From Hydrogenophaga taeniospiralis CCUG 15921 (GTDB lineage Bacteria; Pseudomonadota; Gammaproteobacteria; Burkholderiales; Burkholderiaceae_C): a stretch of 64,000 nt of DNA. Below the pieces are notes generated by a model that was not told the DNA's origin, searched no databases, and saw only the letters and a list, made by a program, of their open reading frames with translations. The translations under genes were made by a program, and so were the position numbers. The stretch is taken from the NCBI RefSeq assembly GCF_001592305.1, contig NZ_BCWR01000019.1, positions 62,001-126,000 of the forward strand. The letters are read 5' to 3'. Shown here one piece after another: positions 16,702 to 25,142 of this stretch (its first letter is position 1; every line of letters begins with the position of its first letter).

Positions 16702-17888
16702 CCGATCGCCGCGCCCGGGTCGACCTTGAGCGCCACCCGGATCGCCAGCGTGCTCGCCAGCGCGCACATCAGCAGCGTGGCCACCAGGCCGGCCACCGCG
16801 TCGCCCGGCAGCAGCAGCACGTATTTCGGGAACGCCGGCCCCCACACCGTGGCCGCCACCTTGCCCACGGCGAAGCCGATCAGGCCCAGGCCCAGCGCCT
16901 GCTGCAGGATCATGCCGGCGATGGTGCGGTCGCGCGTGCCGATGAGCTTGAGCACCGCGATCTCACGCAGTTTGCCCATGGTCATGGTGTAGATGATGAA
17001 AGCCACGATGGCCGCGCTCACGATGGCCAGGATCACGAGGAACATGCCGATCTGCTTGGCCGAGTTGGCGATCAGCTTCACCACCAGGATGTCTTCCATG
17101 CCGTCGCGCGTGTACACGCTCAGGTGCTTCCAGCGCCGTATCGGCGCGGCCACCTGCTCGGGCGTGAAGCCCGGCGCGGCCTGCACCAGCACCGCGTTCA
17201 CGCTGCGGCTGCTGGTCTGCAGGGCTTGCACCGCCTCCAGCAGGCCGGGGCTGCCGGGGCGGTTGAAGGCCGGGTTGGCGGCGGTGCGCGCGCGCTCGTT
17301 CACGATGGCGTCGTTGTCTTTGAGGAACTGCGTTTCCTGCGCGTCCTTCAGCGGCACGAACAGCATCGGGTCGCCGCCCGACGACACCATGCGCTGGGTC
17401 AGCCCCACCACCGTGTAATCGTGCCGCCGGATGCGCACCGTCTCGCCGAGCTGAAAACCGGTCTTCACGTCGGCCACCGCCTCGTAGTGGCTGCGCGTGA
17501 GGTGCCGCCCGGCCACCAGGTAACCCGGCGCGCCGGGCAGGCCGGGCTCGATGCCGACCACCATCACGCGGTTGTCCACGCCGTGGCGCGCCACCTGCAT
17601 GGTGAGGTAGGTCACGTTGGCCGCCGCCGCCACGCCCGGCATGCCGCGCACGCTCTTCACCACGTCGTCCTTGATGCTCGACGACTCGGCGTACGGCCCC
17701 TGCGTGTCTTTCTGCACCACCCACAGGTCGGCGCGGCTGTTGGCCAGCAGCGCGTGCGCGTCGTCCACCATGCCGCGGTACACGCCTGCCATCGTCAGCG
17801 TCACGCCGATCAAGAGGCCCAGGCCCAGCCCGGTCAGCACGTACTTGCTCCAGCCGTGCAGGATGTCGCGGCCCGCCAGGCTGATCAC
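16698..17888 (-). CDS. ABC exporter permease (DevC/MacB-like, FtsX domain)
   Basis: A protein of 396 residues with an N-terminal membrane helix (about 16-40), a large periplasmic domain (about 45-260) and three C-terminal helices in a FtsX/DUF214 domain containing GKLREIAVLKLIGTRD. It lacks a fused ATPase, so it is of the DevC type and uses the separate ATPase downstream. The start is a GTG that overlaps the stop of the adaptor gene (GTGA), a sign of tight translational coupling. Confidence 0.9.
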   Translation of the reverse strand: MISLAGRDILHGWSKYVLTGLGLGLLIGVTLTMAGVYRGMVDDAHALLANSRADLWVVQKDTQGPYAESSSIKDDVVKSVRGMPGVAAAANVTYLTMQVARHGVDNRVMVVGIEPGLPGAPGYLVAGRHLTRSHYEAVADVKTGFQLGETVRIRRHDYTVVGLTQRMVSSGGDPMLFVPLKDAQETQFLKDNDAIVNERARTAANPAFNRPGSPGLLEAVQALQTSSRSVNAVLVQAAPGFTPEQVAAPIRRWKHLSVYTRDGMEDILVVKLIANSAKQIGMFLVILAIVSAAIVAFIIYTMTMGKLREIAVLKLIGTRDRTIAGMILQQALGLGLIGFAVGKVAATVWGPAFPKYVLLLPGDAVAGLVATLLMCALASTLAIRVALKVDPGAAIG

Positions 17889-19096
17889 TTTGCCGCTCCC
17901 GCCGGCGGCGCCAGTTGCTCCACCACGCTGATGCGCGCATCGGGCTGGAGCGCCTTCTGGCTGTACAGCACCACCGTGTCGCCCTCGCGCAGGCCGCCGT
18001 CCTTCGGCCCCGTCACCTGCACCGTGCCGTCCAGCCCCTGCACGCCCGCCACCACCGGCACGAACCGCAGCCCGCCGTCTTGCAGCCGCCACACGCCGGT
18101 GGCGCCCTGGTGCTGCTGCAGCGCCGCGTTGGGCAGCAGCAGGCCCTCGGGCGTGGCCGGCAGGGCCAGCGTCACTTCGGCCATCTCGCCCACGGAAACG
18201 CCCGCGGGCAGGGCGTCCAGCGCCACCATCGCCAGCCGCTCCTCGGTCACGCTGTCGGCCAGCGGCTCCACGCGCACCACCTGGCCTGGCAGCACCTCGC
18301 CCGGGCGCGAGCGCAGCGCGATGCGCGCTGCGAGCCCCGGCGCCAGCCCGGCCGAGCGGCCCTGGTCCACCCGCAGCTTCACCCACAGGCTCGCCGGGTC
18401 CACCAGCCGCAGCACCGCCTGGCCCGCCACCACCGTGCTGCCGCCTTCGGCGTCGCGGCTGGCCACCAGCGCCGCGGCCGGGGCCACCAGTCTCAAATTG
18501 CCGCGCTGCTGCGCCAGCGCCGCGCGCTCGGCCCGCAGCCGAGTGATGTCCTGTGCGCTGCCGCCCAGGTTGGCCTGCGCCGCCTGCAGCCCCGCGTTGG
18601 CCGACGCCACTTCCTGCGAGCGCGCTTCCAGCGCCGCACCGCTGATGAAGTTCTGCCGCGCCAGGTCTTGGTTGCGTTTGAAATTCGCCGCCGCGAGCGC
18701 GCGCCGCGCCATCGCGTCGCCCACCTGCGCCTCGGCCGCCTGCCGCGCGCTCTGCGCGCGGGCCAGCGAGGCGTCCAGCGCCGCCAGCCGCTGGTCCAGG
18801 TCCACCGGGTCCATCTCGGCCAGCGCCTGGCCGGGCCGCACCGTGTCGCCCACGTCCACCTGCACCGAGCGCACCCGCCCGGCCACCGTGGGCCCCACCA
18901 GCCAGCTGCGCCGCGCCTCCACCTGGCCAATGCCGAAGATCTCCGGCGTCACGCGGCCGGTCTTCACCGCCGTCACCTGCACCTTCACCGGCGCCAGCGG
19001 CCCGGTGCGCAGCGCCACAAAGGCCAGCGCGGCCACCAGCGCCAGCGCCAGGCTGCCCAGCAGCAGGCGGCGTGTGTTCGTGGGTTTCATCGTCAT
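17885..19096 (-). CDS. HlyD/DevB-type periplasmic adaptor
   Basis: A 403-residue membrane-fusion protein: N-terminal membrane anchor (about 10-28), lipoyl/barrel-sandwich half (VAGRVRSVQVDVGDTVRPGQ), a long alpha-helical hairpin (about 95-200), the second lipoyl half, and beta-barrel and membrane-proximal domains. It would link the inner-membrane permease to an outer-membrane channel, which is not encoded here. Its ATG overlaps the TetR stop (ATGA). Confidence 0.9.
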   Translation of the reverse strand: MTMKPTNTRRLLLGSLALALVAALAFVALRTGPLAPVKVQVTAVKTGRVTPEIFGIGQVEARRSWLVGPTVAGRVRSVQVDVGDTVRPGQALAEMDPVDLDQRLAALDASLARAQSARQAAEAQVGDAMARRALAAANFKRNQDLARQNFISGAALEARSQEVASANAGLQAAQANLGGSAQDITRLRAERAALAQQRGNLRLVAPAAALVASRDAEGGSTVVAGQAVLRLVDPASLWVKLRVDQGRSAGLAPGLAARIALRSRPGEVLPGQVVRVEPLADSVTEERLAMVALDALPAGVSVGEMAEVTLALPATPEGLLLPNAALQQHQGATGVWRLQDGGLRFVPVVAGVQGLDGTVQVTGPKDGGLREGDTVVLYSQKALQPDARISVVEQLAPPAGAAK

Positions 19097-19725
19097 GGGG
19101 AGCCTTCCGGGGAGGGGTCGGGCGGCGCGGTCCGTGCGGCCACGCCGTTGTGAAAAATGCGGTACACCTGCGGCGCCTGAGCGGCCATGCCCGCCACCTG
19201 GCCGCTCAGCAGCGACTGCATCACCAGCCCCTGCACCGAGCCAATGAACAGCACCGCCGCCGCCGCCAGGTCGGTGCCCGGCGCCAGCTGGCCCGCGGCC
19301 TGCGCGCGCTGCAGCAGGCCGGTGAGCAGCGCGCGGTAGGCCTGCATGAGCTGGCGCACCCGCGCCTTCAGCGGCGTGTCTTCGGGGTGCTGCAGCTCCT
19401 GAAAGATCACCCGCGGCACGCCGGGGTGCGCCACCACGAAATCCACATGCGCCAGAAACACCGCGCGCAGCGCCGCCAGCGGCTGCGCCTGCGCGTCGGC
19501 TGCGGCCTGCAGCCGGCCCAGCAGTTGCTGGTGGGCCAGGTCGATCACCGCGACCCAGATCGCTTCCTTGCTCTCGAAGTGGCGGAAAACCGCGCCCTGC
19601 GTGATGCCCACCGCCTGCGCCAGGTCGGCGGTCGTCACGGCGGCCGGGCTGCGCTCGGCGGCCAGCGCCAACGCGGCGGCCACCAGGGCGGCCTGGCGGG
19701 TTTCGGTGGGTTGTTTGTGCGGCAT
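19093..19725 (-). CDS. TetR-family transcriptional regulator
   Basis: A protein of 210 residues with an N-terminal TetR helix-turn-helix (about 8-54; TTADLAQAVGITQGAVFRHF) and a helical ligand-binding C-terminus. It is the first gene of the exporter operon and overlaps the adaptor gene, so autoregulation through the palindrome directly upstream (19735-19750) is likely. Confidence 0.9.
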   Translation of the reverse strand: MPHKQPTETRQAALVAAALALAAERSPAAVTTADLAQAVGITQGAVFRHFESKEAIWVAVIDLAHQQLLGRLQAAADAQAQPLAALRAVFLAHVDFVVAHPGVPRVIFQELQHPEDTPLKARVRQLMQAYRALLTGLLQRAQAAGQLAPGTDLAAAAVLFIGSVQGLVMQSLLSGQVAGMAAQAPQVYRIFHNGVAARTAPPDPSPEGSP

Positions 19726-19734
19726 GTGGGCAAT

Positions 19735-19750
19735 GTAATTGATTAATTAC
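19735..19750. promoter_or_regulatory. TetR-type operator palindrome
   Basis: GTAATT-GATT-AATTAC is a perfect 6+6 inverted repeat ending about 10 bases upstream of the tetR start codon. It lies in a short AT-rich island in GC-rich DNA. Position and symmetry are typical of a self-regulated TetR operator. Confidence 0.65.
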
Positions 19751-19904
19751 TTATATTCAATGGCCAGGAGGCGGGATGAGTGATGAGGGGGGCTTGACGC
19801 TGCGCACGGAGGGCTCCACCGCAAGGCGGTGACCGGCGGGGCTGACAAGACTATGGGTGGAGGTGGTCACAGACGGTGACCATCTCTCCTTCACAAAGAT
19901 CAGA

Positions 19905-20819
19905 TCAAGTTGCTGAGCTGCATCGCAAGAGGTGGTCGCGGTCTGCGGCCATCTCGGCTTCCAGAAAGTCCAGCACGGCCTGCGTGGCCTGCGCGGGTTC
20001 GGCAAAACCTTCGTGCGAACCCGCCAGTTCGAGCAGGGTGGCGCGGGCTTTGCCTTTGCTCGCGATGAGCTGGCGCGCATCGGTCAGCGGCACGGTGGCG
20101 TCTTGCGCGCCGTGCAGCAGCAACACCGGGCATTGCGCGAGCCGCAAGGTGGCCAGCGGTGCGATGCGGTCGAAGCGCGCGCCGATCACCGACTCCACGT
20201 ACCGGTTCACCAGCCAGCCCAGCGGCCAGTAGGGCACGCGGTAGGCCGCAAGCCAGCGGCGCATGACCTGCTCGGGGTGGGCGAAGGCGGACACGCTGAC
20301 CGCGGTGGCCAGGCCGGGGCGGCGCGAGGCCACGAGCAGCACGGCCGCGGCGCCCACCGAATGGCCGATGGCGGCCAGCCGCTGCGGGTCCACCCCGGGC
20401 TGGGCGGCGAGCCAGTCGAGTGCGTGCTCCAGGTCTTCGGCGAAGCGGGGCAGGGAGCTGTGGCCGGCGCGGCTGCTGCGGCCGTGGTTGCGCGATTCGG
20501 GCAGCAGCACGGCATGGCCCGCTTCGTGCAGCGCCTGCGCGGCGGGCAGGAGCGTGCTGGCGTTGCCGCCCCAACCGTGCAGCAGCACCACGGCGGGGGT
20601 GGGGTGCGGGGCCGATGCGGGCGCGGGCAGGTACCAGGCGAACAACTGCAGGCCCTGTGCGCCGTGGATGCGAACATCCTGCGCGCTCAGCCCCAGGGCG
20701 GCCGGTGTCGGGCCATCGGTGCTGGCGGCCGGAGCCAGGCCACGGTGCAGCAGGTGGCGCACGCCAAAAAGGGCGGCGACGAACAGGGCAAGCCCGAACC
20801 AGGGGGACAGGAAGGTCAT
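19905..20819 (-). CDS. alpha/beta hydrolase, membrane-anchored
   Basis: A protein of 304 residues. An N-terminal hydrophobic segment (about 5-24) is a probable anchor or signal. The hydrolase fold shows an HGWGG oxyanion motif (81-85), the nucleophile elbow GHSVG (Ser154), Asp in LLHGAQDATVP and His in GSHEGFA. Esterase, lipase or peptidase activity cannot be distinguished. It is downstream of the patatin gene on the same strand, but a repeat element lies between them. Confidence 0.82.
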   Translation of the reverse strand: MTFLSPWFGLALFVAALFGVRHLLHRGLAPAASTDGPTPAALGLSAQDVRIHGAQGLQLFAWYLPAPASAPHPTPAVVLLHGWGGNASTLLPAAQALHEAGHAVLLPESRNHGRSSRAGHSSLPRFAEDLEHALDWLAAQPGVDPQRLAAIGHSVGAAAVLLVASRRPGLATAVSVSAFAHPEQVMRRWLAAYRVPYWPLGWLVNRYVESVIGARFDRIAPLATLRLAQCPVLLLHGAQDATVPLTDARQLIASKGKARATLLELAGSHEGFAEPAQATQAVLDFLEAEMAADRDHLLRCSSAT

Positions 20820-20840
20820 CGTGTGGTGGGTGGGCAGGGT

Positions 20841-21012
20841 GTGCCGCCCAGGGCACCGCCGGGCCGGCTTTGCCGGACGGCCAGTGCGCCTTGCAGGCCG
20901 CAGCCTCGCCAGAGGCGAGGCTTCTTCGGGCCGTCCAAGCCTGCGCAGGCAGGCTCGGAGCCGCGGCCCTCAGCCCCCTGGAGGGGGTCGCGCGACGCGC
21001 GGCGGGGGTGTT
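20841..21012. repeat. mosaic intergenic repeat, copy B1
   Basis: The left part has a GGCCGGCTTTGCCGG hairpin as in the A elements. A central module of about 95 bases (GCGCCTTGCAGGCCGC to AGCCCCCT) includes the hairpins CCTCGCCAGAGGCGAGG and GCCTGCGCAGGC. The right part has CCCCTGGAGGGGG and a GCGCG-rich stem. The same central module recurs at 59965-60065. The element sits between the patatin stop and the hydrolase start. Confidence 0.75.
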
Positions 21013-21017
21013 TCATG

Positions 21018-22112
21018 CTAGCCGGTGTAGGCCGGTGGCAGCTCGAAGGTGGAGCGCTGGCCCAGGTGCTGGCCATTGGTGCGCAGCCAGGCGTCGGTCG
21101 TGGCTCGGCCGATGTCGTGCAACTGGGACAGGAAGGCCCAGCCGGTCTGCGTCTTGCTGGCGGCGCCGAACTGCGCGAGCTGGACTTCGGCGTCGAGCCG
21201 GTGCAGGCGCAGGTCGTCCACGCGCTGGAACAGCGGGCGCCGGTAGGCGCTGTCGGGGCGGCCGGCCTCCTGCAGCAGTTCCTTGAGCAGGCCGATGGTG
21301 CGCAGCTCTTTGAGCAGGCTGGCGTTGAAGGTGACTTCGCTGGCGCGGTCGAGGATGTCGCTGGCCTGGGTGGGCACGGCCTCGCGCCGGCTGGGGTTGA
21401 TCTGCACCAGCAACAGGTCGTCGGCCGAGGTCTCGCTGATCAGCGGCAGCAGCGAGGGGTTGCCGGCGTAGCCACCGTCCCAGTAGGCCTCGCCGTCGAT
21501 CTCGACCGCCTGGAACAGCAGGGGCAGGCAGGCCGAGGCCAGCACCATGTCGGCGGTGAGCTCGTTCTGGCGAAAGATGCGCAGGTCGCCGGTGGCCACG
21601 TGCGTGGCGGCCACGAAGAGCTGGGCGCGGTTGCAGGCGCGCACGCGCTCGAAGTCCACCGTGTCGGTCAGGATGTCGCGCAGCGGGTTCAGGTTCAGCG
21701 GGTTGAACTGGTAGGGCGAGAACTGGGTGCCGACGAGCTGCGCAAAGTTCTGCCACGGCGCGGCCAGCGCCTGCAGCCACGGATGGCCCAGGCCAAACAG
21801 CTGAGCCATCGGTCCGCCCGCCAGGGCGTGGAACGGCGAGGAATCGGCGACCCGTTTCCAGAAGCGGCGCAGGCAGGCGCGGGCACCTTCGCGGCCACCT
21901 TCCATCAGCCCGGCGGCCAGCGCCACCGCGTTCATGGCGCCCGCGCTGGTGCCACTGACGGCCGCGATCTCCAGCCACTCCTCTTCCAGCAGGCGGTCGA
22001 GCACGCCCCAGGTGAAGGCGCCGTGGGAGCCACCGCCTTGCAGGGCCAGGTCGATGCGCAGTTTCTGGTCGGTGGCGCGTGGCGCGGGCTGGGAGCGGGG
22101 GCGGGTGGTCAT
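21018..22112 (-). CDS. patatin-like phospholipase
   Basis: A protein of 364 residues. The patatin catalytic set is complete: oxyanion GGGSHG (26-31), nucleophile GTSAG (Ser56), and the dyad Asp212 in WDGGYAG. No signal peptide is visible, so it is probably intracellular or exported by another route. The ATG at 22112 has GAGGA upstream. It starts 55 bases after the zeta-toxin stop on the same strand, so cotranscription with the toxin is possible but not shown. Confidence 0.9.
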   Translation of the reverse strand: MTTRPRSQPAPRATDQKLRIDLALQGGGSHGAFTWGVLDRLLEEEWLEIAAVSGTSAGAMNAVALAAGLMEGGREGARACLRRFWKRVADSSPFHALAGGPMAQLFGLGHPWLQALAAPWQNFAQLVGTQFSPYQFNPLNLNPLRDILTDTVDFERVRACNRAQLFVAATHVATGDLRIFRQNELTADMVLASACLPLLFQAVEIDGEAYWDGGYAGNPSLLPLISETSADDLLLVQINPSRREAVPTQASDILDRASEVTFNASLLKELRTIGLLKELLQEAGRPDSAYRRPLFQRVDDLRLHRLDAEVQLAQFGAASKTQTGWAFLSQLHDIGRATTDAWLRTNGQHLGQRSTFELPPAYTG

Positions 22113-22167
22113 GGGCGGTCCTCGTGGACGGACCATTGTGCATGGCCGCTCCGGCTCCCGCTCCCGC

Positions 22168-24570
22168 TCAGGCCCGCAAACGCGCGGTTGCCGGGGCCGC
22201 CGGCTGAAGGCTTTGAGCCTGGGGTTGATCGCCCGCCTGGACCTGGGCCTGGGACTGCGCCAGCGCGTGGGCGCGCTCCAGGTGCTGGTCAGCACTCTGG
22301 TGCAGGGCGCTGTCGACCCGGAACTCGCTCATCGGCGCGCGCTCCTGCACCACCGCCACCAGCTGCGCGTCCCGGCTCAGGTGAAACGCCTGCACCGCCC
22401 CCCGGTGCGCGTGCTGCTGGGCGTGGGCCACGGCGGCCGCGCACACGCGCTCGATCTGCTCCGGGCCGTGCCCGCGCGCGGCCAGCTGCGGGCCGAGCTG
22501 GGCGTGGGCCAGCCCGGCGTGCTGCGCCTGCTGGGGCGACTGCGAATGGATCGCCGCGCCGGGTGGCTGGCTCCCGTCGGGGGCTGTTGCCGCTGGGCCG
22601 TGATCCTGGGGCTGTTGTTGCCGCGACGCGTCCTGCGCGGGCGTGGCCGGGCCGCCTTGCGCCGGGCTCTTCTGCAAGGCCTCGGGCAGCTCGGGGGCGG
22701 CGATGCCACGCTCCTTGAGCGCAGCCCGGATCGCCGAGACGTGGCCGGTGTCTTTCCAGAAACGGTTCAGCCCGTCCTGCACCCGCTGGGCCTGGCGCTG
22801 CTCGGCCAGCGCCTGGGGCCAGCCCGCGTCGAGGTGGTTGCGCGAATCCTTCTGGCCCGCGAGTTCCAGCACCCGTCGCTTGTCTTCCACCATCTGGGCC
22901 GTGTGGTGCTGGTGTTTCTCCAGCAGCTGTTCGCTGCCCATGGCGCGGTAGTTTTCCTGCGGCTGGTGCGGGCGCACGCGCGGGTATTTCTCGTGCAGCG
23001 CATCGCTGTAGGCGGCGCTGGCCGCCTCGCCCGGGCGCTTGCCGGCGTCGATGTGCCGGGCCAGCGCCTCGGTCACGTCGTCCTTGTCGAGCCGGGGGTA
23101 CTGCGCATGGGTCTTCTCCCAGGCGTTTTCCACGCCGGTCTTGCCTTCGAAGAAGCGGCCATTGCGTTCGGCCTCGGTGGCGAACTTCTCGCTCGCTTCG
23201 CTCAGGCGGGTTTCCAGCTTCGCGCGTTGGGCCGGGTCGGTTTCGGCGGCCAGGTCTTCCCGCAGGCCGTTGACCTGGCGCAGCAGACGGCCTTCACGCG
23301 AAACATAGTCGTAGCCCAGCTGGCCCACTTCACGCCCCAGGGCTTTGCTGAACTGCTGCAGGCGGGAGTCTTCGTAGGCTTTGTCAGCCAGCACACCGGC
23401 CGCGCCGCCCACCACGATGCCGCCGGTGATGGGGCCGACCGGCCCGGTCACGGGGCTGGTGAGCACGCCACCGGCCGCGCCCAGGGCCCCGCCTCCCGCC
23501 CCGGCCAGACCCGTCACCGTGCCACGAGCCGCCACGTCGGCACCCGCCTCGCCGCCACGCACCCACTGCTCGCGGTTGGAGCGCGCCTGATCGATGGCGT
23601 CGCGGGTGTCGTTGACGCCCTGGTAGACGCCGTAGGCGGTGCCGGCGATGCCCAGCCCTTTGCCCATGCTGCGCGTGGCACCGGCCATGTTGGCGCTGCG
23701 CGCATCGGTGGCGAGGTTGCCCAGGCCCTTTTCGACGGCCTGCGCTTGCCGTTCCTGCAAGAGCGTGGTGGTGGTTTGAGCGTTGACTTTGGCGTTGGGC
23801 AAACGCTCTGGCAGCTCACTGTGCAGACGGCGCTGGTCGTGTATGGACCGCTCCAGCTCGGCCACGCGAATGAAGCCCATGCGGCCTTCCCGGGCCGCTT
23901 CCAGTGCCTGACTGGGCAGGACCTTGGGCTGGGTGCCCGAGTCGTGGTGCAGCTGTCCCTCCCGGTCATAGATCCGGATCGGTGTGCCGGTCTCCCGGGC
24001 CACCGCGTCGAGCTGACTCGGCAATTGCTGGTACACGTTGTCCCGGACGCCTGAGGGGACGTAGCGGCCGTAGCCCTCATCAAACAATTGCCTGGTGAAT
24101 CTCTGATCCACACCCAGCTCGCTCTCAATCCGGTGGCTGGCGATGGCGCGCACCTCCACGTCGTAGCCTTTGGCCTGCAGGTCTTTGATGACATCGGTTC
24201 TGGGCGTGGTGGTGTCCAGGATGATGTTCTTGCGCTCGCCGATGGCGGCGTCTCTCAGCTCGGTGGCCCATTGACTGGCGTCGCCATGGGTCTGGCCCGA
24301 CCAGGTGTAGGGGTGTTGCTGGCGCAAGCCATGGGCTCGCGGATGGAAGCCACGTAGCTCGTCGGGATCGACTGTGACAACGTTGCCTCCCAGCTCGGCG
24401 CTGGCTGCTTTGACCAGGCTTCCTTTGCCCGCTCCGGGCTGGCCCGCCATGATGATGGCGCGCGGGCGTTCTTGGGGCGTTACACCTTGGTAGTCAGAAT
24501 CCTGCAGGATCTTGTCATTGAAGATCTGCTGATGCAGGGTCGGATCGATTTTTGGGTAGTCGTGTGCCAT
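22168..24570 (-). CDS. large zeta-toxin-domain protein, possible secreted effector
   Basis: A protein of 800 residues. Residues 1-230 are a zeta-toxin kinase domain: Walker A AGQPGAGKGS (42-51), a VDPDEL motif (67-72) and Arg-rich QRFTRQLFDEGYGRY (156-170). Zeta toxins phosphorylate UDP-activated sugars and block wall synthesis. Residues 340-395 are Gly/Ala-rich and partly hydrophobic; 430-640 are charged and helical. The last 110 residues contain FHLSRDAQLVAVVQ and FRVDSALHQSADQHLERA, then a Gln-rich tail. That layout resembles the XVIPCD signal of type IV secretion effectors of the Xanthomonas kind (inference). A probable partner gene lies 18 bases upstream. Confidence 0.75.
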   Translation of the reverse strand: MAHDYPKIDPTLHQQIFNDKILQDSDYQGVTPQERPRAIIMAGQPGAGKGSLVKAASAELGGNVVTVDPDELRGFHPRAHGLRQQHPYTWSGQTHGDASQWATELRDAAIGERKNIILDTTTPRTDVIKDLQAKGYDVEVRAIASHRIESELGVDQRFTRQLFDEGYGRYVPSGVRDNVYQQLPSQLDAVARETGTPIRIYDREGQLHHDSGTQPKVLPSQALEAAREGRMGFIRVAELERSIHDQRRLHSELPERLPNAKVNAQTTTTLLQERQAQAVEKGLGNLATDARSANMAGATRSMGKGLGIAGTAYGVYQGVNDTRDAIDQARSNREQWVRGGEAGADVAARGTVTGLAGAGGGALGAAGGVLTSPVTGPVGPITGGIVVGGAAGVLADKAYEDSRLQQFSKALGREVGQLGYDYVSREGRLLRQVNGLREDLAAETDPAQRAKLETRLSEASEKFATEAERNGRFFEGKTGVENAWEKTHAQYPRLDKDDVTEALARHIDAGKRPGEAASAAYSDALHEKYPRVRPHQPQENYRAMGSEQLLEKHQHHTAQMVEDKRRVLELAGQKDSRNHLDAGWPQALAEQRQAQRVQDGLNRFWKDTGHVSAIRAALKERGIAAPELPEALQKSPAQGGPATPAQDASRQQQPQDHGPAATAPDGSQPPGAAIHSQSPQQAQHAGLAHAQLGPQLAARGHGPEQIERVCAAAVAHAQQHAHRGAVQAFHLSRDAQLVAVVQERAPMSEFRVDSALHQSADQHLERAHALAQSQAQVQAGDQPQAQSLQPAAPATARLRA

Positions 24571-24588
24571 GGTGAGTGCCTTCTCGGA

Positions 24589-24933
24589 TCACGCAAAGAA
24601 GCGCTCGAGTTCGTCCAGGCTGTCACGCAACCTGCCGCGTCGGCAACGAATCATCAGCATCTCTTTTTCTTTCGCCTTGGCGATCAGCGCAGCATCCCCC
24701 GTGGCCTCTGCTGCTTTGACCTCTTCCGCGGCATCGGACCAGTAGGTATCAAGGCGGCCCTCCAACAGCGCGATCGCGATCTCGAACTGGTCGTACCGCA
24801 GCGTCTTGCTCATGAAGAGCGTCAAGCCGGTCTTTGTCAGTGCTTCTCGCAGCCCCGCAATCAACTCGGGGTAGTCCTTCAGCGCGTCTTGCAAGACTTT
24901 GGGTACGGGCGGATGGTTTTTGTAGGTCTTCAT
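24589..24933 (-). CDS. small protein, probable partner (antitoxin/immunity) of the zeta-toxin protein
   Basis: A protein of 114 residues, not recognised as a known family. It is charged and predicted mostly helical, with a Lys/Glu-rich stretch AEEVKAAEATGDAALIAKAK (about 73-92) and a basic C-terminus RCRRGRLRDSLDELERFF. No signal peptide. It ends 18 bases before the zeta-toxin start, and the toxin ribosome site GAGAAGG lies in that gap, so the pair is an operon with the small gene first. That is the usual order for antitoxin-toxin and immunity-effector pairs. The base composition is more AT-rich than its neighbours. Confidence 0.6.
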   Translation of the reverse strand: MKTYKNHPPVPKVLQDALKDYPELIAGLREALTKTGLTLFMSKTLRYDQFEIAIALLEGRLDTYWSDAAEEVKAAEATGDAALIAKAKEKEMLMIRCRRGRLRDSLDELERFFA

Positions 24934-25142
24934 GGCGGTGGCTTGGCTGGTGTCCCGAGGGAGTGACTTTTTGAGTACTTTCGATGGATTCGGCGCGCAT
25001 CTTGGCACAGCCATCCCGAGGCCCCGCCAGGAGCCCTGTCAGATCGCCGCACGACCGCCGAACAGCCACCGCCGGACACCGGCCCTTCGCCCCGCCCAGG
25101 TGCCCACGGTCTGGGACAATCCCTGTTTGCCTGTCCTTCTGC

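Noticed and set aside
20841..21012. Mosaic repeat B1 considered as a structured RNA gene or tRNA-like element
   Set aside because: The hairpins do not form a cloverleaf, and a second copy is rearranged; a dispersed repeat explains it better.
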